Shown piece by piece: positions 28,571 through 36,798 of a DNA stretch of 64,000 nt. This DNA is from Brachybacterium kimchii (lineage in GTDB: Bacteria > Actinomycetota > Actinomycetes > Actinomycetales > Dermabacteraceae). Location: assembly GCF_023373525.1 (NCBI RefSeq), contig NZ_CP097218.1:3162001-3226000 (forward strand), written 5' to 3'. Under the pieces are notes generated by a model, which made no database searches, had not been told where the DNA came from, and was given only the letters and a program-made list of their open reading frames with translations. Position numbers and translations under genes: made by a program. Each line of letters opens with the position of its first letter. Position 1 is the first letter of the stretch.

Positions 28571-29980
28571 TCAGCCCTTCTCGGAGGAGACGAGGGCGGC
28601 GCCGTCGGCCCCTGTCGTCCCAGCGGTGCCCCGCGCCCGTGTGCTGCGCGCCAGCACCACCATGAGCAGTGCCGAGAGCAGCATGAAGAAGCCGACCAGG
28701 AACATGGGCGCCTCGTAGCCTCCGGTCCAGTCGTGGACCGCGCCGGTGATGTACGGGGCGCTGAAGCCGCCGAGGTTGCCGAGCGTGTTGATGAGCGCGA
28801 CGCCCGCGGCCGCCGCGGCGCCGGTGAGGAACTGGGTGGGCAGCGTCCAGAAGTTCGGCAGCGCCGCGAAGATCGCGCAGGCGGTGACCGTGATGACCGC
28901 GATCGTCAGCGCCGGCGACCCCGCGTACAGCGCGAGCGGGATCGAGACCCCGCCCACCAGGGCGGGCACGGCGATGTGCCAGGACTTCAGGCCGTTGCGG
29001 CTCGCGTGGCGCGACCAGAAGTACATGACGATCGCGGCGGGAAGGTAGGGGATCGCGGTGATCAGGCCCTTGGCGAGCACCCCGAAGGACTGGCCCGACT
29101 GGTCCTGGAAGCCCTCGATGATCGTGGGCAGGAAGAACGCGAGCGCGTAGAGGCCGTAGATGAAGCCGAAGTAGATGATCGACAGCATCCACACGCGTCC
29201 GCTGCGGAAGGCGAAGCGCGCCGGGACGTGCCCCGCGCCCTCGCTCTTCGCGCCCGATTCGGCGCGCAGGGAGTCGGTGAGCCACTCCTGCTCCTCGCGG
29301 GTCAGCCACTTCGCGTCGGCCGGCCTGTCCTTGAGGTAGAAGAGCGCGGCGATGCCGATGATGATCGCGGGCAGACCCACGCCCAGGAACATCACGCGCC
29401 AGCCCGCGAGGCCGAACAGCCCGTGCTGCTGGATCAGCAGACCCGCGAGCGGGGCGCCGATCACCGTGGTCAGCGGCTGCGCGAGGTAGAAGAGCATGAG
29501 GATGCGTCCGCGGTACGCCGAGGGCACCCACAGGCTCAGGAACAGGATCGCGCCGGGGAAGAAGCCGGCCTCGGCGACGCCCAGCAGGAACCGCAGCACC
29601 GTGAGCGAGGTGAAGCCCTGCACCCAGGTGAAAGCGACCGCGACGACGCCCCAGCTGATCATGATGCGGGCCAGCCAGATGCGCGCGCCGAAACGGTGGA
29701 GGGCCAGGTTGGAGGGGATCTCCAGCAGGATGTAGCCGATGAAGAACACCCCGGAGGCGAAGCCGAACTGCGCCGCGGAGAGGACGAGGTCGTCGTTCAT
29801 GCCGTTGGGGGAGGCGAAGCCGATGGCCGTGCGGTCCAGGTAGTTGATGAAGAACATCAGCGCGACGAACGGGACCAGGCGCACCGACACCTTGCGGATC
29901 GCCGATCGGGCGACGGGCGAATCGGCGACGGGCGAGGGTGCGGGCGCTCCGGGCGATGCCTCGGAGGAGGAAGCGGTCAC
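28571..29980 (-). CDS. MFS transporter, anion:cation symporter type
   Basis: 469 residues from the GTG at 29980 (AGGAG five bases upstream). Twelve-helix major facilitator with family-typical stretches: MFFINYLDRTAIGFASPNGM in helix 1, RFGARIWLARIMISWG, and FLLGVAEAGFFPGAILFLS. The family imports organic anions such as sugar acids and tartrate. A promoter whose -35 region lies in a TTGGTC...GACCAA-type palindrome lies just upstream, which links this importer to the candidate apionate regulon. A sugar-acid or tetrose substrate is inferred. Confidence 0.88.
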   Translation of the reverse strand: MTASSSEASPGAPAPSPVADSPVARSAIRKVSVRLVPFVALMFFINYLDRTAIGFASPNGMNDDLVLSAAQFGFASGVFFIGYILLEIPSNLALHRFGARIWLARIMISWGVVAVAFTWVQGFTSLTVLRFLLGVAEAGFFPGAILFLSLWVPSAYRGRILMLFYLAQPLTTVIGAPLAGLLIQQHGLFGLAGWRVMFLGVGLPAIIIGIAALFYLKDRPADAKWLTREEQEWLTDSLRAESGAKSEGAGHVPARFAFRSGRVWMLSIIYFGFIYGLYALAFFLPTIIEGFQDQSGQSFGVLAKGLITAIPYLPAAIVMYFWSRHASRNGLKSWHIAVPALVGGVSIPLALYAGSPALTIAVITVTACAIFAALPNFWTLPTQFLTGAAAAAGVALINTLGNLGGFSAPYITGAVHDWTGGYEAPMFLVGFFMLLSALLMVVLARSTRARGTAGTTGADGAALVSSEKG

Positions 29981-30041
29981 GGTGACTCCTGTGTCGGTGT
30001 GAGCGTCGGCGCGGACGGGCCGCGATGCCTGACGTCGGTCC

Positions 30042-30069
30042 GCTATAGTGTGGCAAACCGGTTGACCAA
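30042..30069 (-). promoter_or_regulatory. Promoter with set-B operator before the MFS gene
   Basis: On the minus strand, TTGGTC (30069-30064), a 16-base spacer and TATAGC (30047-30042) form a plausible -35/-10 pair for the MFS gene. GTGGCAAACCGGTTGACCAA (30050-30069) overlaps it and matches the set-B palindrome at 17 of 20 positions. A FadR-like repressor bound here would block the promoter; it also lies about 190 bases before the kinase gene on the other strand. Confidence 0.6.
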
Positions 30070-30168
30070 TCGCAAGGCCGGCCGACGGGTCGATCGAGAG
30101 TCCGGTCGACGGACTGTCCGACGGACCTGTCGAGGGGTCGATGAGCACCGCCGACCCCTTGCCTTCGA

Positions 30169-30180
30169 TTCCTATAGGAT
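30169..30180. promoter_or_regulatory. Set-A operator before the erythrulose-kinase gene
   Basis: TTCCTATAGGAT, 11 of 12 matches to the palindrome ATCCTATAGGAT that recurs across the island. It is 78 bases upstream of the kinase ATG and about 100 bases from the set-B site, so this intergenic region carries both operator types. Confidence 0.65.
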
Positions 30181-30257
30181 TCGACCGACGCGGGCCCCGG
30201 CTCGCACCCGACCACGCCCACGCAGCCGTGAGAGCGGCCCTTCCTGGAGGATCCACG

Positions 30258-32009
30258 ATGACGTATCTCTTCGACGAGCCGAGTGAGTTCGCGGCCGACG
30301 CGGTGGCGGGGCTGGTGGCTTCGCAGCCGGACCTGATGCAGGTCCACGGGGGAGTGGTCCGTTCCGCGGCGACGCCGGAGGGTCAGCCGGCGCTGGTGAT
30401 CGGCGGCGGCTCGGGGCACTATCCGGCGTTCGCGGGCTGGGTGGGCCGCGGGATGGGGCACGGCGCCCCGTGCGGGAACGTGTTCGCCTCGCCGTCGGCC
30501 TCGCAGGTGTACTCGGTCGCGCGGAACGCGGAGAACGGCGGCGGGGTCATCCTGGGCTTCGGGAACTATGCCGGGGACGTGCTGCACTTCGGGCTGGCGG
30601 CGGAGAAGCTGCGCGCGGACGGGATCGACGTGCGGATCGTGAAGGTCAGCGACGACATCGCCTCGAACACCCCGCAGAACCATCGGGACCGCCGCGGGAT
30701 CGCGGGTGACCTGCCGGTCTTCAAGATCACCGGTGCCGCGATCGAGGCGGGCGCGGATCTGGAGGCGGCCGAGCAGATCGCGATCCGGGCGAACGATGCG
30801 ACCCGCTCCTTCGGCGTCGCCTTCGGCGGCTGCACCCTGCCCGGCGCGAGCGGGCCGCTGTTCTCCGTGGAGGCCGGGCAGATGGCCGTGGGTCTCGGCA
30901 TCCACGGCGAGCCCGGCGTGCGGGACGAAGCGCTGGGCAGTGCGCGCGAGGTCGCGCAGATGCTGGTCGACGGGGTCCTCGCGGAGGAGCCCGCGCGCGC
31001 CGCGGACGGCGAGGCCGGGTATCGGGGCCGGGCCGCCGTGATCGTGAACGGCCTGGGCACGGTGAAGCACGAGGAGCTGTTCGTCGTCTACGCCCACGTG
31101 GCGCGGATGCTTCAGGCGCGGGGCATCACGCCGGTGCGTCCGGAGGTCGGCGAGCACGTGACGAGCCTGGACATGGCCGGGCTGTCGCTGACGGTCGTGT
31201 TCCTCGACGAGGAGCTCGAGGAGCACTGGCTGGCACCGGTGGACACCCCCGCCTTCCATCGCGGCGCGATGCCCGGGAGCGATGCGGCCGATGACGATGG
31301 CAATGGCGATGTCGGGTCCGTGGGTGCGGTGCGGTGGGAGCCGGGCGTGGATCCGATCCCGCAGGCGAGCGAGGAGTCCCGGACTGCGGCGCGCGGGATC
31401 AGCGGTGTGCTGGATCTGTTCGAGGCCGTGTGCGCGCGGGAGGAGGCCGAGCTGGGCCGTATCGACGCGATCGCGGGCGACGGCGACCACGGGCAGGGCA
31501 TGGCCTTCGGGTCGAGGGGCGCGGCCGAGGCCGCGCGCAGCGCGGTCTCAGATGGCGCCGGGGCGCGCACGGTCCTCGTGCATGCGGGCGAGGCCTGGTC
31601 CGAGGCGGCGGGAGGCACGTCGGGCGCGCTGTGGGGCGCGGCGCTGATCGCGGCCGGGAACACCGTCACCGACAGAGCGGACGTGGAGCCGTCGCAGGTG
31701 GTGGAGGCGCTGGTCGCGGGCGTGGACACGATCGGGCGGCTCGGCGGGGCGGCCGAGGGCGACAAGACGATGATGGATGCCGCCCTGCCGTTCCGTCGGG
31801 TGCTGCTCGAGGCCTTCGACGGCACGGATCCGGCCCCGGCGATCACCTCGGCCGCGGCGACCGCGCGCGATGCCGCGGAGGCGACCGCGCTGATCACCGC
31901 GACCAAGGGTCGCTCCCGCGTGCTCGGTGAGAAGTCCAAGGGCACGCCCGATCCCGGGGCCCTGTCCTTCTCCATCCTCATGACCGAGCTCGGGGCGCAT
32001 CTGCGCTGA
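30258..32009 (+). CDS. lerK: DhaK-DhaL fusion kinase, probable L-erythrulose 1-kinase
   Basis: 583 residues, ATP-dependent dihydroxyacetone-kinase family. DhaK domain (residues 1 to about 330): VIGGGSGHYPAFAGWVG, GDLPVFKITGAA and GIHGEPG, whose His216 corresponds to the residue that binds the keto-sugar covalently (His218 of E. coli DhaK). DhaL domain (from about 370): DAIAGDGDHGQGMAFGSRGA with the metal-binding Asp residues, and GGTSGALWG. Family members phosphorylate DHA or L-/D-erythrulose. The TPI-like LerI gene at 49194 and the apionate genes favour L-erythrulose to L-erythrulose 1-phosphate. Start ATG with TGGAGG; upstream in-frame ATG rejected. Confidence 0.8.
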   Translation: MTYLFDEPSEFAADAVAGLVASQPDLMQVHGGVVRSAATPEGQPALVIGGGSGHYPAFAGWVGRGMGHGAPCGNVFASPSASQVYSVARNAENGGGVILGFGNYAGDVLHFGLAAEKLRADGIDVRIVKVSDDIASNTPQNHRDRRGIAGDLPVFKITGAAIEAGADLEAAEQIAIRANDATRSFGVAFGGCTLPGASGPLFSVEAGQMAVGLGIHGEPGVRDEALGSAREVAQMLVDGVLAEEPARAADGEAGYRGRAAVIVNGLGTVKHEELFVVYAHVARMLQARGITPVRPEVGEHVTSLDMAGLSLTVVFLDEELEEHWLAPVDTPAFHRGAMPGSDAADDDGNGDVGSVGAVRWEPGVDPIPQASEESRTAARGISGVLDLFEAVCAREEAELGRIDAIAGDGDHGQGMAFGSRGAAEAARSAVSDGAGARTVLVHAGEAWSEAAGGTSGALWGAALIAAGNTVTDRADVEPSQVVEALVAGVDTIGRLGGAAEGDKTMMDAALPFRRVLLEAFDGTDPAPAITSAAATARDAAEATALITATKGRSRVLGEKSKGTPDPGALSFSILMTELGAHLR

Positions 32010-32107
32010 CGGAGAGGCGCGCGAGTCGCTCGACGATGCGCCCTCGAGGGGCCCTCGTCCGGTGCTTCGCCGGTGAACCCGGCACCAGCCCGCCGGTGCT
32101 GTGTCAC

Positions 32108-32169
32108 GGACGGGCCGATGGTGGGGAGCCGTGGCTATATCGCCATGGCTCCCCACCATCGGCCCGTCC
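32108..32169. repeat. Composite palindrome, repeat copy 2
   Basis: 28-base arms (GGACGGGCCGATGGTGGGGA... at 32108-32135, complement at 32142-32169) with one mismatch around a six-base TATATC centre. It resembles copy 1 at 17904-17977: GGACGGGCCGATG, then TG-GGAGCCGTGGC, then ATATCGCCA-GGCTCC. It also lies between convergent genes (lerK and the GntR gene). Likely a hairpin at the 3' ends of both transcripts and a dispersed repeat. Confidence 0.85.
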
Positions 32170-32247
32170 ACGACGTCCGCGGGGATGCCACCGGTCGCTG
32201 ACAGGGAGATGCGAGGCGGCGGCTCTCGGCTCGAGGCCCCGGCCCGA

Positions 32248-32937
32248 TCAGTCGTCTGCGGCGTCCGCCATCGCGCCCGAGCGTTCGCGCACGCCCTCGA
32301 GGTGGCGCCGCAGGGCGTCGAGCGCACCGTCGTGGTTGTGCTCGGCGACCCGGGCCAGGATCGCCTCGTGCTCGGTGATGGCCTCGGCGGCGTCGATCTG
32401 CTCGGGGCCCTCGGACCAGGTCTGGCGCATGCGGTGGCCGTGGGTGTTCAGCACCTCGCGCATCGACCCCAGGTAATGGTTGCCGGCGTGCGTGAACAGG
32501 GCCTCGTGGAAGGCGGCGTCGGCGTCGAAGTACTCGTGCAGCAGCGAGTAGTCGGGCTCGCCGGCGGCGGCGATCCGATCGGCGATCGCGGTGTGCGCGG
32601 CATGGGCGGCGCGCAGGTCCTCCAGCAGCGCCTCCCAGTCGTGGAAGGCACGGGTGAAGGCGGCGGTCTCGAGGATCAGGCGCGCATCGATGAGCTCATC
32701 GATCTGCTCGGCGCTCAGCGGCGGGGCGACCACGAAGCCCTTGAGGGCCTTGTACTCGATGAGCCCGGAGCGCTCGAGCGCGACCAGCGCCTCGCGCACC
32801 GGCGTGGGGGAGACCTCGAGCTCGCGGGCGAGACCGTCGATGCTCAGCCGCGACCCGGGGCGCCAATTGCCCTGCACGAGGCGGTTCTGGATGCCCTCCT
32901 GCACGTCCGCCCGCAGCACCTGCCGCTTGCTCGCCAT
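32248..32937 (-). CDS. GntR family regulator, FCD subfamily
   Basis: 229 residues. The winged helix is clear in SIDGLARELEVSPTPVREAL and LERSGLIEYKALKGFVVAP. The C-terminal helical FCD domain has FDADAAFHEALFTHAGNHYL and ITEHEAIL, which supply Asp/His ligands for a metal or organic acid. The ATG has AGGAG seven bases upstream. It is divergent from an MFS/lactonase pair with a set-A palindrome in between, which makes it the best candidate to bind ATCCTATAGGAT; that link is inferred from position and repetition. Confidence 0.9.
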   Translation of the reverse strand: MASKRQVLRADVQEGIQNRLVQGNWRPGSRLSIDGLARELEVSPTPVREALVALERSGLIEYKALKGFVVAPPLSAEQIDELIDARLILETAAFTRAFHDWEALLEDLRAAHAAHTAIADRIAAAGEPDYSLLHEYFDADAAFHEALFTHAGNHYLGSMREVLNTHGHRMRQTWSEGPEQIDAAEAITEHEAILARVAEHNHDGALDALRRHLEGVRERSGAMADAADD

Positions 32938-33050
32938 GGGGGTCTCCTGCTCCGTCGGGTGAGTTGTCCTCGCAGACGAATCCTACAAACGATCCGATTC
33001 GGAGGGCCTGACCCCTCGACCAGAGGCCTCCACGTGAGTACAGTTCCTAT

Positions 33051-33062
33051 ATCCTATGGGAT
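33051..33062. promoter_or_regulatory. Set-A operator between gntR and the MFS gene
   Basis: ATCCTATGGGAT, 11 of 12 matches to the set-A palindrome, directly preceded by a further TTCCTAT half. It sits in the divergent region between the GntR gene (start 32937) and the MFS gene (start 33112), 50 bases before the latter. Suited to repression of the MFS/lactonase operon and to autoregulation. Confidence 0.65.
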
Positions 33063-33111
33063 TCGGGCGTGAGTATCGCCGCCCGGCAGCGAGAGTGAAG
33101 GAGCTCTGACC

Positions 33112-34473
33112 ATGACTGCACCCTCCGCGGCGCGTCGACCCGCGCGCTCCCGGCCCACGAGGAAGAGATTCGGGATCTTCGCCATCCTCTGGCTCCTCGT
33201 GCTCCTGAACTACGTGGATCGATCGACCTTGTCGATCGCGCTCCCGTACATGTCGGAGGACCTGTCCATCACGCCGGCTCTGCAGGGCTGGATCCTCTCG
33301 CTGTTCTTCTGGACGTACTTGGTCTTCCAGGTCCCCGGCGGGTGGCTCCTGGACCGGTTCGGACCGCGTCGCGTCGTGAGTGCGGCGGGCGCTCTCTGGG
33401 GACTTCTGCAGGCGAGCATCGGCCTCATGACCTCGGGTCTCGGCCTCGGGGTGGCGCGGCTGGGGCTCGGTGCCTTCGAAGCTCCCACGGCGCCGTCCGG
33501 TTCGAAGCTCAACAGTGAATGGCTTCCCGCGAGCGAGCGTGCGCGCGGGGCGACGTTCATCGACATGGCCGGCGCCTTCGGCAGCGCCATCGGGGGCGTG
33601 CTGGTGACCGGCATCATCGGGGTCTTCGGATCCTGGCGATGGGCCTTCGTCGTCACGGGGCTGCTCACCGTCGTGCTCGCCGTCGTCTACTTCATCTACG
33701 TCCGCGACACCCCGGAGGAGCACGCCGGTGTCGATGAGGACGAGCTGCGACACATCCGTCAGCGGGTTCCCGCCGAGTCCGCAGAGTCCGCTGGGTCGGA
33801 CGGTGACAGTGCTGCGGTGCCGGAAGTCGTCTCCCCGGATTCCCCGCTCCCGCGCCTCACCGACTACGCCCGGTCGACCTCCTGGTGGGGATTCTGGTTG
33901 GGGAGGCTGGGGTGGGCCACCGTGTGGTGGGGGATCATCTCCTGGACGCCGTCCTACCTGGCCGACGCGCGCGGATTCGACCTTCTGAGCCTCGGGGGCG
34001 CTACCTTTGCCGTGTTCGGGATGGGCGTGGTCGGGCAGCTCGTCGCCGGAGCTCTCGCGGACTGGGGGCGTGCTCGCTTCGGCAGCTACAACCGCGTGAT
34101 GAAGACGATCCTCGTGGGATCGGGGCTCGCAATGGTCGTCACGGTGTTCCTGATCCCGACCGTCTCCAGCTCGCTGGCCTGCCTGGTGATGCTCGCCCTC
34201 GCCGTCTTCTTCACGAACTTCGGGGGCCTGTACTGGGCGATCCCGGCGTGGCTCGCACCTCCGTCGCAGGTCGGCAAGGTCGGATCCGTCATGAACATGG
34301 CATCGAGCCTCGGCGGTGCCCTCGCCCCGGTGGCGATGGGGTACGCGATCGGAGCCGCCGACGGCTCGTACGCAGGAGCGTTCGTCTTCCTGGGCCTGGC
34401 GGCGGCGCTGTACCTGATCGGCTCGGCTGTCATCAACTTCGGGCGTCCGCTCGCCGTCGCCGGGAGCAGGTGA
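33112..34473 (+). CDS. MFS transporter, sugar-acid (GudP-like) type
   Basis: 453 residues, twelve predicted helices with a long hydrophilic central loop rich in Ser/Glu/Pro (about residues 218-245). WLLVLLNYVDRSTLSIALPY in helix 1 and QVPGGWLLDRFGPRRVVSAA are typical of hexuronate and glucarate importers of the anion:cation symporter family. A strong GAAGGAGC precedes the ATG. Eight bases separate it from the lactonase gene, implying that the imported compound is a sugar lactone or acid. Confidence 0.87.
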   Translation: MTAPSAARRPARSRPTRKRFGIFAILWLLVLLNYVDRSTLSIALPYMSEDLSITPALQGWILSLFFWTYLVFQVPGGWLLDRFGPRRVVSAAGALWGLLQASIGLMTSGLGLGVARLGLGAFEAPTAPSGSKLNSEWLPASERARGATFIDMAGAFGSAIGGVLVTGIIGVFGSWRWAFVVTGLLTVVLAVVYFIYVRDTPEEHAGVDEDELRHIRQRVPAESAESAGSDGDSAAVPEVVSPDSPLPRLTDYARSTSWWGFWLGRLGWATVWWGIISWTPSYLADARGFDLLSLGGATFAVFGMGVVGQLVAGALADWGRARFGSYNRVMKTILVGSGLAMVVTVFLIPTVSSSLACLVMLALAVFFTNFGGLYWAIPAWLAPPSQVGKVGSVMNMASSLGGALAPVAMGYAIGAADGSYAGAFVFLGLAAALYLIGSAVINFGRPLAVAGSR

Positions 34474-34480
34474 GCCTTCT

Positions 34481-35428
34481 ATGAGTCTCTACGACGGTCC
34501 CGTCATCGACGCCCACCATCACTTCTGGGAGCCGTCGCTCGGGCGGCAGCCCTGGCTGCGGCCGGGCGTCGACATCGGCTTCCGGTACGGACCGTACGAG
34601 TCGATCAAGCGCGACTACCTTCCGCCGGACCTTCGCGCCGACGCCGAGTCCGCGGGCATCGATCTGGTGGGTTCGGTGACCATGGAGACCGAGTGGGAGC
34701 TCGACGATCCGGTGGGGGAGATGCGCTACACGGAGGGGGTCGCCGAGCGGTACGGGCTGCCGAACGCCGCCGTCGCCCACGCCCAGCTCGACGCACCGGA
34801 CGTCGAGAGCACCCTCGAGCAGTTGGCGGCGATGCCGATCGTCCGCGGCATCCGGCACAAGCCGGGGCAGAGCCACGGGCCCGAGGATGCGAGGCGCAGG
34901 CCAAGTCTCCTGAGCGACCCGCAGTGGCGGGAGGGACTGCGTCTGCTCCCACGCTTCGGGTTCAGCTTCGACCTGCAGGTCGCATGGTGGCACCTCCACG
35001 AGATCGTCTCCGTGCTCGAGAGGTCCCCGGAGCTGCCCGTGATCCTGAATCATGCAGGGCTCCCCTCGGACAGGTCCTCGGTGGGCCTGCATGAGTGGTC
35101 GCGAGCCGTGGCGCTCGTCGCCCGGTTCCCACAGGTCGTCGTGAAGGCGAGCGGGATCGGACAGCGCGGGGCGCCCTGGACGGTCGAGAGCAATGGGCCG
35201 ATCGTGCGTCGTCTCGTGGACCTGTTCGGTCCCGAGCGACTGATGTTCGCGTCGAACTTCCCGGTGGACGGTCTCACGGCCACGTACTCCGAGATCTGGC
35301 AGGGGTTCCGCGAGATCGTCCAGGACTGCTCCCACGACGAGCAGGAGCAGATGTTCGCCGGCACCGCCCGCAGGGTCTACCGGCTCCCGGCAGAGCTTCT
35401 CCGCCGCGCCGAGCCCCCGGGGCGGTGA
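34481..35428 (+). CDS. Amidohydrolase-fold hydrolase, sugar-lactonase-like
   Basis: 315 residues of the COG3618 TIM-barrel metal-dependent hydrolase group that includes L-fucono- and L-rhamnono-lactonases. VIDAHHHFWEP holds the N-terminal His ligands, IRGIRHKPGQS and PVILNHAGLP contribute further His residues, and MFASNFPVDG carries the terminal Asp. It would open a lactone ring to a sugar acid in the cytoplasm. Co-transcribed with the upstream MFS gene under a set-A operator. Confidence 0.82.
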   Translation: MSLYDGPVIDAHHHFWEPSLGRQPWLRPGVDIGFRYGPYESIKRDYLPPDLRADAESAGIDLVGSVTMETEWELDDPVGEMRYTEGVAERYGLPNAAVAHAQLDAPDVESTLEQLAAMPIVRGIRHKPGQSHGPEDARRRPSLLSDPQWREGLRLLPRFGFSFDLQVAWWHLHEIVSVLERSPELPVILNHAGLPSDRSSVGLHEWSRAVALVARFPQVVVKASGIGQRGAPWTVESNGPIVRRLVDLFGPERLMFASNFPVDGLTATYSEIWQGFREIVQDCSHDEQEQMFAGTARRVYRLPAELLRRAEPPGR

Positions 35429-35778
35429 GAAGCGCAGGAGACAGCCTCCGATCCAATACGAAAGGCACACGAAAGATCTCGACGACGCGGGGAGACACCC
35501 CGTCGGAAGACGGGCCCGGGAACTCCCTCGGGCGACTGGAGGATGACCAGATGCCTCAGCGACATTCGTACGGCCAGGGAGGACGGGTGCGCTGACGTGC
35601 TCACTGGGTATGTCCCCATGGGGTGCGCGGTCCTCGAGAGGTCGTTGACACAGATGCGCATGTGCCCGAAGATGGAGAAAATCCTATTGGATTCATGTCG
35701 TGGGTTCGCGATGACGATGTCGAGCCCTCACCACCACCAGATTCCGGCACGCAGCAGTGCCGGCGCAGGAGGACACTG
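35429..35778. promoter_or_regulatory. Intergenic region before the PdxA2-like gene
   Basis: 350 bases with lower GC than its surroundings. ATCCTATTGGAT at 35681-35692 is a set-A operator (11 of 12), 87 bases before the pdxA-type ATG. TTGACA at 35644-35649 is a good -35 candidate but has no convincing -10 at normal spacing. Open frames here give no recognisable protein. Confidence 0.55.
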
Positions 35779-36792
35779 ATGACCTCATCCGCCCCACGTA
35801 TCGCCCTCACCTTCGGCGACTTCTCCGGCATCGGTCCGGAACTCGCCGTGCGACTCCTCGCGGATCCCGAGAACCTCCGACGAGCCCAGGTGATCGCCCT
35901 GGTCTCGCCTGCAGAACTCGCCGCGGCCAGTGAGGCCGCCGGGGTCGAGGTGCCCGTGTCCGATCATCCGACGACGGGCGCGGTCCACCTGGTCGGCTCG
36001 GATCTCCAGGACATCGAGGTGCCCCGCTGCACGACCACGGTCGAGGCCGGCACTCGCGTGATCCGGGACCTCGAGAAGGCGCTCGCCCTGTACTCGGCCG
36101 ATGAGGCCGACGCGATCATGTTCCTCCCGCTGAACAAGACGTCGCTCCATCTGGCCGGGATGCATGAGGACGACGAGCTGCGCTGGTTCGCGAAGCAGTT
36201 GGGATTCGAGGGCTTCACCAGCGAGGTCAACGTCGTGCCCGACCTCATCACCTCGCGCGTCACCTCCCACATCCCGATCTCCGAGGTGGCCGCGAACATC
36301 AGTGCCGCCCGGGTGCGCCAGGCCATCGGGCTGCTGGACGAGGTCCTGCGCGGGTCCGGCGTCGCTGCGCCCCGCATCGCCGTCGCCGCCCTGAACCCGC
36401 ACGCGGGGGAGAACGGGCAGTTCGGTCGCGAGGAGATCGACCACATCGCACCGGGAGTGGAGCTCGCGAGGAAGGTCGACGAGGTGGACGCGAAGGGGCC
36501 GTTCCCCAGCGACACGATCTTCATCAAGGCGAAGAACGGCGAGTACGACGGCGTCGTCACGATGTACCACGACCAGGGGCAGATCGCGATGAAGCTGATG
36601 AGCTTCTCCGATGGCGTGACCGTGCAGGGCGGGCTTCCCGTGCCGATCACCACGCCCGCCCATGGCACGGCCTACGAGATCGTCGGCAAGAACGTCGCGA
36701 GCATCGGTCCCAGCCAGCGCGCATTCGACATCGCCGTGGGGCTCGGTGAGCAGATCGCCGCCCGCCGGCCCGACGCCGACACGAAGGCCTGA
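35779..36792 (+). CDS. pdxA2: PdxA2-like 4-phosphotetronate dehydrogenase
   Basis: 337 residues with the three metal-binding histidines of the PdxA fold at His164 (RVTSHIPISE), His208 (NPHAGE) and His264 (TMYHDQGQ), matching E. coli PdxA positions 166/211/266. The phosphate/NAD region TTPAHGTAYEIVGKN is also present. Next to a GntP-type permease, the PdxA2 role (oxidative decarboxylation of 4-phospho-D-threonate or -erythronate to dihydroxyacetone phosphate) is more likely than pyridoxal synthesis. The DUF1537 kinase that normally makes its substrate is absent from the window. AGGAGG precedes the ATG. Confidence 0.82.
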   Translation: MTSSAPRIALTFGDFSGIGPELAVRLLADPENLRRAQVIALVSPAELAAASEAAGVEVPVSDHPTTGAVHLVGSDLQDIEVPRCTTTVEAGTRVIRDLEKALALYSADEADAIMFLPLNKTSLHLAGMHEDDELRWFAKQLGFEGFTSEVNVVPDLITSRVTSHIPISEVAANISAARVRQAIGLLDEVLRGSGVAAPRIAVAALNPHAGENGQFGREEIDHIAPGVELARKVDEVDAKGPFPSDTIFIKAKNGEYDGVVTMYHDQGQIAMKLMSFSDGVTVQGGLPVPITTPAHGTAYEIVGKNVASIGPSQRAFDIAVGLGEQIAARRPDADTKA

Positions 36793-36798
36793 CCGCCC

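Noticed and set aside
28443..31490. 1015-codon minus-strand frame spanning MFS and lerK
   Set aside because: Crosses a promoter region and runs antisense to a clear DhaKL gene; no recognisable protein.
35543..35779. 78-codon frame before the PdxA2 gene
   Set aside because: Includes the set-A operator and promoter region and gives no protein-like sequence.
35779..36792. Pyridoxal-phosphate biosynthesis enzyme PdxA
   Set aside because: Actinobacteria generally use the PdxS/PdxT route, and the gene sits with a GntP permease under a catabolic operator, so PdxA2 is more likely.
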